A stretch of DNA of 8,764 bases, from positions 421-9,184 of the forward strand of contig DMQJ01000045.1 of the NCBI GenBank assembly GCA_003455715.1, given 5' to 3'. Source of the stretch: Acidimicrobiaceae bacterium. Its GTDB lineage: Bacteria; Actinomycetota; Acidimicrobiia; Acidimicrobiales; Ilumatobacteraceae. This document shows positions 1 to 5,018 of the stretch, piece after piece. The position numbers and the translations under genes are program-made. A model generated the notes under the pieces. It was not told where the DNA came from and did not search any database. It worked only from the letters and a program-made list of their open reading frames with translations. The stretch's first letter is position 1, and each line of letters opens with the position of its first letter.

Positions 1-431
1 CAATCAAAGAGTCGTGGCGGGCCTTTAGCGACGGCTTGTTCCACGAACGCGTTGAACGACTCCGCCGGGCGCCAACAATCCGGCTTCTCCGAACCGCTCT
101 CCGCAACGACGAAGACTCCGTCAACAGTGAGGTACATGACTTCGTAGCCCTGGTGCTGCGCGAGGAGGATGGCGCCCTCCGGGAAGAGAGGACCGTGGTC
201 GCGCTCCATATCCCATGCGGTCGTTACGGCGTCCCTGAGACCCTCCAAGGTCATGTCGTAGTCGTAGCCGAACAGCGGTCTGTGATCTCGTCCGAAGTAT
301 CTGAAGAAGAGGACAAGATCCTCGGGCAGCGCCTTCCCTCCCAGAATCTCATGAGCAGCCGCGAGATCCTCCTCGCTGAAGCCAACCCCTCCCCGCTTCG
401 CCTGTAGAGACCGATAGTCAGACTCATCCAC
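1..431 (-). CDS. SMI1/KNR4 (SUKH)-like protein, 3' end beyond window
   Basis: The reading frame starts with GTG at 431 and is still open at the left edge (143 codons visible). The start is well fixed: an in-frame TAG lies just upstream at 452-450, and GGGAGG sits 6 nt before the GTG. The visible protein has the layout of the SUKH fold: a helix with LPEDLVLFFRYF (residues 35-46), an acidic loop, FPEGAILLAQHQGYEVMYL (83-101), a strand VFVVAESG (106-113) and the helix SFNAFVEQAVA (125-135). Known SUKH proteins often serve as immunity proteins against nuclease or other toxins, or as general binding modules; no catalytic residues are expected. The gene lies 18 nt after a quinone reductase gene and is probably co-transcribed with it. 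I counted about 60% G+C here, against about 70% in the neighbouring gene, which suggests transfer. Family assignment is by pattern only; the immunity role is inference. Confidence 0.62.
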   Translation of the reverse strand, partial: MDESDYRSLQAKRGGVGFSEEDLAAAHEILGGKALPEDLVLFFRYFGRDHRPLFGYDYDMTLEGLRDAVTTAWDMERDHGPLFPEGAILLAQHQGYEVMYLTVDGVFVVAESGSEKPDCWRPAESFNAFVEQAVAKGPPRLFD

Positions 432-449
432 TTCCGACCTCCCGAAGTG

Positions 450-1040
450 CTATCGCAGGCGAGCGAGTGAGCGTTCCACGCGGGCGAGGAAGCGCGTGCG
501 CTGCTCGAGGGTGGATCGGTCGGCGCCGTAGAACGCCAGCCACGTGGTGCGGGCGAAGCGGTTGCACAGCACACGCAGCGACCGGGTGACCACCCGCTTG
601 CCGCTCTCGCCCGAGAGGGTGTTGACCAGCTTCGACGAGCCATGCGTGGTGACCGCCACGATGCGGCGAATATTGGTGAGCTTGGGGCGGATGCGGTTGG
701 CGCCCGGTGGCAGGTCGTAGGCGACGCCGGCCACCCACACCCGGTCGATCCAGCCCTTCAACATGCCTGGTTGGCCGCTCCACCACGTGGGGTACACCAG
801 CACCAATGCCTCGCACCAACGCAGATCGTCGGCGTACGAGGTGATCTCCGGCTTGGTGTCGGGCGGGTCGAGGTGATGCACGCGCTCCCACGCGGACAGT
901 TCGGGGCGGAACCCGTCGGCGTACAGATCGGTGACGCGCACCTCGTGCCCGCCGGCTGACAACCCGGCCAACACCCGGTCGCGGGCGGCGGCGATGAGCG
1001 AACCCTCCAGTGGGTGGCAGTAGACGACGAGCACCTTCAC
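450..1040 (-). CDS. NAD(P)H:quinone reductase, flavodoxin-2 fold (second tandem copy)
   Basis: This 196-residue protein belongs to the flavodoxin-fold NAD(P)H dehydrogenase (quinone) family (NQO1/MdaB/KefF-like). Such enzymes bind FMN or FAD and reduce quinones or related electrophiles by two electrons in the cytoplasm. Visible marks are the N-terminal strand and phosphate loop VLVVYCHPLEGS (3-14), the DLYADGF segment (38-44), the hallmark YPTWWSGQPGMLKGWIDRV (83-101), THGS (132-135) and the C-terminal YGADRSTLEQRTRFL (171-185). The length is normal for the family. GTG at 1040 is chosen because it overlaps the upstream stop as GTGA, and because the protein then begins exactly at the first beta strand. 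There is no clear Shine-Dalgarno sequence, so translational coupling to the upstream paralogue is likely. The true substrate cannot be read from sequence. Confidence 0.88.
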   Translation of the reverse strand: MKVLVVYCHPLEGSLIAAARDRVLAGLSAGGHEVRVTDLYADGFRPELSAWERVHHLDPPDTKPEITSYADDLRWCEALVLVYPTWWSGQPGMLKGWIDRVWVAGVAYDLPPGANRIRPKLTNIRRIVAVTTHGSSKLVNTLSGESGKRVVTRSLRVLCNRFARTTWLAFYGADRSTLEQRTRFLARVERSLARLR

Positions 1041-1624
1041 AACGAGGCCATCCGCTGGTCGACCTTGGCGAGGAAGGCCTCGCGCTGCTCGGTGGTGGCG
1101 GTGTCGATGGCGTACAGGCCGAGCCAACTGGTGCGGGTGCGCCATCCGGTGTTGAGGCGGAAGGCCCGCAGGAGGATGCGTCGACCGTTGTCGTTGATGG
1201 CCTTCACGTAGATGCGGGGCGACCCGTAGGTGCTGATGCCGACGATGCGGCGCACGTTGCCCAACGCCGGGCGCACCTTGCGGGCGTCGTTGAAGCGGAA
1301 CGCGACGCCCATCACCATCACGCGCTCGAGCCAGCCCTTCAGCACGGCCGGCAGCGAGCTCCACCACGTCGGGTAGACGAAGACGAGCGCCTCGGCTCGC
1401 TGCACCAGCGTGGCGTGCTCGGCCAGCAGTGGGTCGAGGATGGGTTGGTCGGTGTGGTACGCCTCACGCTCGGCCGGACTCATCGCCGCACTCACGCCAA
1501 GCGCATACAGATCGAGCAGGTGCACCGTGTGCCCCGCCCGCGCGAGCGCCGACGTGGCTCGGGCGGCGATGGCGTGGTTGAAGCTGTCGGCGCACGGATG
1601 CGCGAGAACCACCACCACCTCCAT
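1037..1624 (-). CDS. NAD(P)H:quinone reductase, flavodoxin-2 fold (first tandem copy)
   Basis: This 195-residue flavodoxin-fold oxidoreductase is predicted to carry out two-electron reduction of quinone-like compounds with NAD(P)H and a bound flavin. The landmarks match the family: VVVVLAHPCADSFN (3-16), DLYALG (38-43), YPTWWSSLPAVLKGWLERV (84-102), STYGSP (131-136) and a C-terminal helix TATTEQREAFLAKV (175-188). It aligns end to end with the downstream gene, so the two are tandem paralogues, although their substrate-side segments differ (around residues 45-70 and 110-117). ATG at 1624 is preceded by AGGG 8 nt upstream and follows the stop of the dehydrogenase gene by 10 nt. The earlier in-frame ATG, which would add 29 residues, lies inside that upstream gene and is not credible. 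Confidence 0.9.
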   Translation of the reverse strand: MEVVVVLAHPCADSFNHAIAARATSALARAGHTVHLLDLYALGVSAAMSPAEREAYHTDQPILDPLLAEHATLVQRAEALVFVYPTWWSSLPAVLKGWLERVMVMGVAFRFNDARKVRPALGNVRRIVGISTYGSPRIYVKAINDNGRRILLRAFRLNTGWRTRTSWLGLYAIDTATTEQREAFLAKVDQRMASL

Positions 1625-1634
1625 GGATTCGACC

Positions 1635-2378
1635 CTACCTTCCGCCAGTGACGTCGATGAAGGCCCCGGTGACGTAGCTGGCGTCGGACGAGCACAGCCA
1701 CAGCACGGCACCTGCCACTTCCTCGGCGCTGCCGCTGCGCAACATGGGGATCTGCGGCGCCATTCGCTCGACGCGGCCGGGCGGCGCGTGCAGATGGAAG
1801 TCGCTCTCGATGAGTCCAGGGCGCACGCCGTTCACACGAACGCCGAACGGGGCCAACTCCTTGGCGAGGCCGGTGGTCATCGTGTCGAGCGCACCCTTCG
1901 AGGCCGCGTAATGCACCCATTCGTCCGTGCCGCCCAGCACCGCGGCCTTCGACGAGATGTTGACGATGCTGCCGCCGGCGCCGCCGCGGTCGGTGCGCAT
2001 GCGCCGCGCTGCCTCTCGTGCACACAGGAACGGACCGGTGATGTTGACGGCCCAGAGGCGGGCGAGCATCGCTTCGTCGACCACGTCGAGCGTGCCGTAG
2101 GCGCCGGCGATGCCCGCGTTGTTGACCAGCACGTCGACGCCTCCCGCAGCATCGACGGCATCGAACAGTGCGGCCGTGCCGTCCTCGGTGGCGACGTCGG
2201 CGCGAACGCACGTCACCCGGGCACCCTCGGACTCGGCGAGCGCGGCCACCTGCTCGGCCGCCGCCGACTGTTCGGCGTACGACAGCACGATGTCGTAGCG
2301 CGAAGCAGCGGCGCGCACCACAGCCGCGCCGATTCCCCGCGAGCCTCCGGTGACGACCATGACCGGACGGTCAGCCAT
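1635..2378 (-). CDS. Short-chain dehydrogenase/reductase (classical SDR)
   Basis: This 247-residue NAD(P)-dependent oxidoreductase has a complete classical SDR motif set: the cofactor glycine motif TGGSRGIG (10-17), Asp61 in RADV for the adenine ring, NNAG (86-89), structural Asn112, the Ser of ISS (142-143), Tyr157 with Lys161 (YAASK), and RPGLIESD (187-194) after the catalytic strand. It resembles 3-oxoacyl-ACP reductase or glucose-dehydrogenase-type SDRs, which act on the carbonyl or alcohol of small substrates. The family is too broad to name a substrate. ATG at 2378 has GAGGAG 7 nt upstream and overlaps the end of the acetyltransferase gene by 8 nt. The next gene begins 10 nt after its stop. 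Together with two quinone reductases this makes a small redox cluster, perhaps for carbonyl or quinone detoxification; that role is inference. Confidence 0.92.
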   Translation of the reverse strand: MADRPVMVVTGGSRGIGAAVVRAAASRYDIVLSYAEQSAAAEQVAALAESEGARVTCVRADVATEDGTAALFDAVDAAGGVDVLVNNAGIAGAYGTLDVVDEAMLARLWAVNITGPFLCAREAARRMRTDRGGAGGSIVNISSKAAVLGGTDEWVHYAASKGALDTMTTGLAKELAPFGVRVNGVRPGLIESDFHLHAPPGRVERMAPQIPMLRSGSAEEVAGAVLWLCSSDASYVTGAFIDVTGGR

Positions 2379-2994
2379 GGAGACGCTCCTCGAGCCGAGC
2401 CCGAACCGTGGGCCATTCGCTGTCGATGATGGAGTACACCGCCGTGTCGCGCGGCCGACCCGGCGACCCGTGGTGGCCGGCGCTCGGTCGGTGGTTGCGC
2501 AACACGCCTTCGAAGGCGGCGCCAATCCGTTCGATCGCGGCTCGGCTGCGGGCATTGAGTGCGTCGGTGCAGATGGCCACCCGGAAGACGCCCAGCGTGT
2601 CGAACGCATGCGACAACAGCAGCAACTTGGCCTCGGTGTTGATGGGGGTGCGTTGGGCGTCGCTGGCCAGCCAGGTGCCGCCCACCTCCACCTCCACTGG
2701 CGTGTCCCGTCCGGCCCACCAGAGCACGTTCATGTAGCGGGTGCAGCCAACGAGGTCGGCGGGACGACCGTCGACGAGGCGTCGTTGCACGAACGGGAGG
2801 GCCGTCCCCCGTTCGGCGTCGGCCAGCAGTGCGTCGATGTAGGCGGTCATCGCTTCGTGGCCGTCGGGTACCAACGTGTGGCCGAACGTGGATCGGTCGC
2901 GGCTGGCGGCCGCGGTCAACTCAGCCGCGTGCTGGTGGGCCAACGGCTCGAGTTGCACGTGGCGTCCGGTGAGGGTGGTCGGTTCGAGCCGCAT
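2371..2994 (-). CDS. GNAT family N-acetyltransferase, RimJ/RimL type
   Basis: This 207-residue protein has the RimJ/RimL-like acetyltransferase pattern. It shows an N-terminal LTGRHVQLEPL (8-18), a central strand EVEVGGTWLA (101-110), then INTEAKLLLLSHAFDTLGVFRVAICTD (118-144), which covers the acetyl-CoA-binding loop, helix and following strand. NARSRAAIERIGAAFEGVLRNH (147-168) and RDTAVYSIIDSEWP (182-195) follow. Members transfer acetyl from acetyl-CoA to N-terminal amines or small molecules; the substrate here is unknown. ATG at 2994 is preferred because the family usually begins with M-x-L-x-P-x-x-L-x-G; a second ATG at 3012 would add MPCWSA and overlap the divergent gene's alternative start. 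Neither has a Shine-Dalgarno sequence. It is the first gene of the minus-strand unit and overlaps the dehydrogenase gene by 8 nt. Confidence 0.9.
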   Translation of the reverse strand: MRLEPTTLTGRHVQLEPLAHQHAAELTAAASRDRSTFGHTLVPDGHEAMTAYIDALLADAERGTALPFVQRRLVDGRPADLVGCTRYMNVLWWAGRDTPVEVEVGGTWLASDAQRTPINTEAKLLLLSHAFDTLGVFRVAICTDALNARSRAAIERIGAAFEGVLRNHRPSAGHHGSPGRPRDTAVYSIIDSEWPTVRARLEERLHG

Positions 2995-3012
2995 CGCCGA
3001 CCAGCATGGCAC

Positions 3013-3018
3013 TACGGT
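3013..3018 (+). promoter_or_regulatory. Candidate -10 element for a leaderless quinone oxidoreductase mRNA
   Basis: TACGGT fits the TANNNT -10 pattern and ends 8 nt before the ATG at 3027. That is the spacing expected when transcription starts at or beside the start codon. No Shine-Dalgarno sequence precedes the ATG, and only 32 bp separate it from the divergent acetyltransferase start. The match is short, so this is a prediction. Confidence 0.35.
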
Positions 3019-3026
3019 CGGGCGTC

Positions 3027-4010
3027 ATGCGCGTGGTTTCCTGCACTCACTTCGGCCCGCTCGACGACCTGATCATCGAGGAGCAACCCTCTCGACCCCT
3101 CGGCGCCGGAGAGGTGCGCATCGAGGTACGTGCCGCTGGCGTGAACTTCGTCGACGGTCTGTTCGTGCAAGGGCTGTATCAGGTGAAGCCGCCCACGCCG
3201 TTCGTGCCGGGTGGTGAAATCGCCGGTGTCGTCACCGAGGTGGCAGCCGATGTCGCCGACATCACGGTGGGGCAGCGGGTGTTCGCAAGCACCGGGCTGG
3301 GTGGGTTCGCCACCGAGGTGGTGTGGCCAGCCCGACTCGTGGTGCCCACACCCGACGCGCTCAGCGATGGCCAGGCCGCGACGTTCGTGCAGAGCTACAT
3401 GACCGCATGGTTCGCTCTGCATCACCGGGCGCGAGCCCAGGCCGGCCAGTCGCTGCTGGTGCTCGGCGCCGGGGGAGGGGTCGGTCTGGCGGCTGTCGAC
3501 GTGGGGAGGGCAATGGGCCTGCGGGTGCTGGCTGCGGCCAGCAGCGAGGCCAAGCGCGAGGTGGCGCGCCAGCATGGCGCCGAAGCAACCATCGACACCA
3601 CCTCCGACGACCTGAAGACGGCGGCCAAGGAGTGGGCGAAGGCAGCAGGAAACGGTGGCGTCGACCTGGTGTACGACCCGGTGGGTGGCGACCTTGCCGA
3701 GAGTGCCCTGCGCAGCCTCGACGACGACGGCCAGTACCTCGTCATCGGTTTCGCCGCCGGCAGCATTCCCAAGCTGCCTGCCAACCAGATCCTGCTCCGC
3801 AACCGTCGCGTCACCGGCGTCGATTGGGGCGGCTGGGTGGGTCGTCACCAAGCAGAGAACCGCCAGATGTTGGCCGATGTGGTGGCGGCCATCGCGGCGG
3901 GCGACCTGCATCCGGTAGAGCCCGTGGCCTATCGCTTCGACGACGTCGCCACCGCGCTACGCGACCAAGTGGAACGCCGCGTGGTGGGCAAGTCGGTGCT
4001 GGTGCCCTGA
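3027..4010 (+). CDS. Zinc-free medium-chain NADPH:quinone oxidoreductase
   Basis: This 327-residue enzyme belongs to the medium-chain dehydrogenase/reductase superfamily, quinone oxidoreductase (zeta-crystallin) branch. It is expected to reduce quinones or activated alkenes with NADPH in the cytoplasm. Evidence: the GroES-like N-terminal domain with RAAGVNFVDGLFVQGLY (35-51) and PFVPGGEIAGVV (58-69); YMTAWFAL (124-131); the Rossmann glycine motif LGAGGGVGLAAV (146-157); VYDPVGG (215-221); and a C-terminal YRFDDVATAL (302-311) followed by GKSVL (321-325). Cysteine/histidine zinc ligands of alcohol dehydrogenases are absent, which is normal for this branch. ATG at 3027 gives the family's usual M-R-x-V start; an in-frame ATG at 3006 would add seven residues and run into the divergent gene. 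It ends 6 bp from the convergent membrane protein gene. Confidence 0.92.
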   Translation: MRVVSCTHFGPLDDLIIEEQPSRPLGAGEVRIEVRAAGVNFVDGLFVQGLYQVKPPTPFVPGGEIAGVVTEVAADVADITVGQRVFASTGLGGFATEVVWPARLVVPTPDALSDGQAATFVQSYMTAWFALHHRARAQAGQSLLVLGAGGGVGLAAVDVGRAMGLRVLAAASSEAKREVARQHGAEATIDTTSDDLKTAAKEWAKAAGNGGVDLVYDPVGGDLAESALRSLDDDGQYLVIGFAAGSIPKLPANQILLRNRRVTGVDWGGWVGRHQAENRQMLADVVAAIAAGDLHPVEPVAYRFDDVATALRDQVERRVVGKSVLVP

Positions 4011-4016
4011 GCGACG

Positions 4017-4487
4017 TCAGCCGCGACGCGACGAGCACGCGCCGGCGCGCAGGATGATGGCGTGTCCGGCGACGCCAATGGTGGGCAACATGAGGGTTGC
4101 CACCGTCGCTGCGATGCCATCGGTGGCGAGCGCAACGCCGACCGCAGCGAGGGCCGACGCCACACAGATGACCAACGCGGCTCGGCTTGTAGCGCCAACG
4201 GAGTGCGCATTGGCCCGACTCGCCGCCAAGCGCAACTCCACCAGGCCCCAAACGATTGCGGCGACGGCCGCGAGGGCGGTGACGGCGAAGAAGGCGTGGG
4301 CTCGATCGCTGGTAGGTGCCACATGTGCAACGACCGCCAACACGGGCAGGGTGGCGGCCCCGCTGAGCGCGGCCAAGAAGCCGGTGCGGGCGCGCCGCCG
4401 CTGCACCTGCTCGCCCCACCATTGCTCCCACGGCTGAATGTGGGGGAGCGCTGGTAGGTGGTGCAACGTCTCCCGTGTCGATGCCAC
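4017..4487 (-). CDS. Small four-helix membrane protein, unknown function
   Basis: I do not recognise this family. The likely product is 156 residues: a soluble N-terminus rich in Trp, His and Pro (LPALPHIQPWEQWWGEQ, 11-27), a basic stretch QRRRAR (29-34), then four probable membrane helices (about 36-56, 64-86, 103-121 and 126-148) and a short basic tail. The positive stretch before helix 1 suggests a cytoplasmic N-terminus. The reading frame stays open upstream through two tRNA genes, so the start must lie after the tRNA-Lys hairpin. GTG at 4487 is my choice; GTG at 4550 would add 21 residues, and neither has a good ribosome binding site. Frame and strand are supported by alternating hydrophobic blocks and the clean convergent stop 6 bp from the neighbouring gene. 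I see no good promoter between 4488 and 4562. Confidence 0.6.
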   Translation of the reverse strand: MASTRETLHHLPALPHIQPWEQWWGEQVQRRRARTGFLAALSGAATLPVLAVVAHVAPTSDRAHAFFAVTALAAVAAIVWGLVELRLAASRANAHSVGATSRAALVICVASALAAVGVALATDGIAATVATLMLPTIGVAGHAIILRAGACSSRRG

Positions 4488-4562
4488 GACAGCATCATCC
4501 GCGTCGCCCGTTCCGGAGCGACAGGGCAAAAGGTCACGGAGCGCGCGCACGCCCTGACGCGA

Positions 4563-4590
4563 ACGAGGAGGACCGTGCGGCCCTCCTCGT
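4563..4590 (-). terminator. Hairpin terminator after the tRNA pair
   Basis: A perfect 9-bp stem pairs 4563-4571 with 4582-4590, starting 4 nt after the tRNA-Lys CCA. In minus-strand RNA the stem extends by a G-U and two G-C pairs to 12 bp with a GCAC tetraloop; in plus-strand RNA the same position is an A-C mismatch. The hairpin therefore suits minus-strand transcription. No U-tract follows, so it would be a terminator without U-tail, or a processing or stability hairpin. Confidence 0.6.
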
Positions 4591-4594
4591 GTGG

Positions 4595-4669
4595 TGGTGC
4601 GCCCCCAGGGTTTCGAACCCTGAACCTGCGGATTAAGAGTCCGTTGCTCTGCCGTTGAGCTAGAGGCGC
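4595..4669 (-). tRNA. tRNA-Lys (CTT anticodon)
   Basis: This 75-nt gene includes an encoded CCA. It folds as a cloverleaf: acceptor GCGCCTC with GGGGCGC (one T-G pair), D-stem GCTC/GAGC, anticodon loop CTCTTAA with anticodon CTT, and T-stem CAGGG/CCCTG closing loop TTCGAAA, with discriminator A. The anticodon reads AAG, the main lysine codon in a high-GC genome. The first anticodon-stem pair (27-43) is an A-C mismatch. It lies 52 nt downstream of tRNA-His on the same strand and is probably co-transcribed. Confidence 0.95.
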
Positions 4670-4721
4670 GACAGGCGCTCGCAGTGTAGGGGCGGGAGTG
4701 ACCGCCCCCAACTGCTTGCAC

Positions 4722-4797
4722 TGGGGTGACCGACGGGAATCGAACCCGCGACATTCAGGACCACAACCTGACGCTCTACCAACTGAGCTACGGCCAC
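4722..4797 (-). tRNA. tRNA-His (GTG anticodon)
   Basis: This 76-nt gene includes CCA. Acceptor GTGGCCG pairs with CGGTCAC, the D-stem is GCTC/GAGC, the anticodon loop is TTGTGGT with anticodon GTG, and the T-stem is GCGGG/CCCGT with loop TTCGATT. Two histidine identity marks are visible: discriminator C73 and a genomic G at position -1 (4798), which would pair with C73. It is the first gene of the two-tRNA unit. Confidence 0.96.
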
Positions 4798-4812
4798 CAT
4801 GATGGGGAAGAG

Positions 4813-4840
4813 ATTCTGCCAGCGAGACCGTCCTTTTCCA
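4813..4840 (-). promoter_or_regulatory. Candidate promoter for the tRNA-His/tRNA-Lys unit
   Basis: On the minus strand, TGGAAA (4840-4835) and CAGAAT (4818-4813) are separated by 16 bp. Each matches four of six bases of the housekeeping -35 and -10 consensus. Transcription would start about 8 nt before the mature tRNA-His 5' end. The position is right but the matches are moderate. Confidence 0.3.
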
Positions 4841-4958
4841 CCACGGTTTTCTCCAGCGGCCGACGGGTGGACGTCGGCGGCGGCGCCAGTCGTCGTGTCG
4901 CGAACGTGTGTCGGGATGGTGCCGAATCGGTGTCGGGAAAGGTTCGTCGAAGCGGTCG

Positions 4959-4988
4959 TTCGCAACGGATTCCATCGTGGGCTAGGCT
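4959..4988 (+). promoter_or_regulatory. Candidate promoter of the aminotransferase gene
   Basis: TTCGCA (4959-4964) and TAGGCT (4983-4988) are 18 bp apart and resemble -35 and TANNNT -10 elements. Transcription would start near 4995, leaving a leader of about 24 nt that contains the ribosome binding site. Confidence 0.4.
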
Positions 4989-5004
4989 TGTTGAAACGGA
5001 ATCC

Positions 5005-5010
5005 GGAGGA
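5005..5010 (+). promoter_or_regulatory. Ribosome binding site of the aminotransferase gene
   Basis: GGAGGA lies 8 nt before the ATG at 5019. It is one of the strongest Shine-Dalgarno sequences in the window and fixes this start. Confidence 0.75.
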
Positions 5011-5018
5011 CCATCCCA

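Noticed and set aside
36..407. 123-codon plus-strand frame at the left edge
   Set aside because: It is antisense to the SUKH-like gene, has no ribosome binding site and no recognisable pattern; the minus frame has a supported start and domain features.
4011..4016. Terminator between the convergent quinone oxidoreductase and membrane protein genes
   Set aside because: Only 6 bp separate the stops, and the only dyad seen (CTGA/TCAG around them) is 4 bp; nothing supportable.
4488..4754. Upstream extension of the small membrane protein to about 245 residues
   Set aside because: The extension is translated tRNA-His and tRNA-Lys sequence plus a terminator hairpin, so it cannot be real coding sequence.
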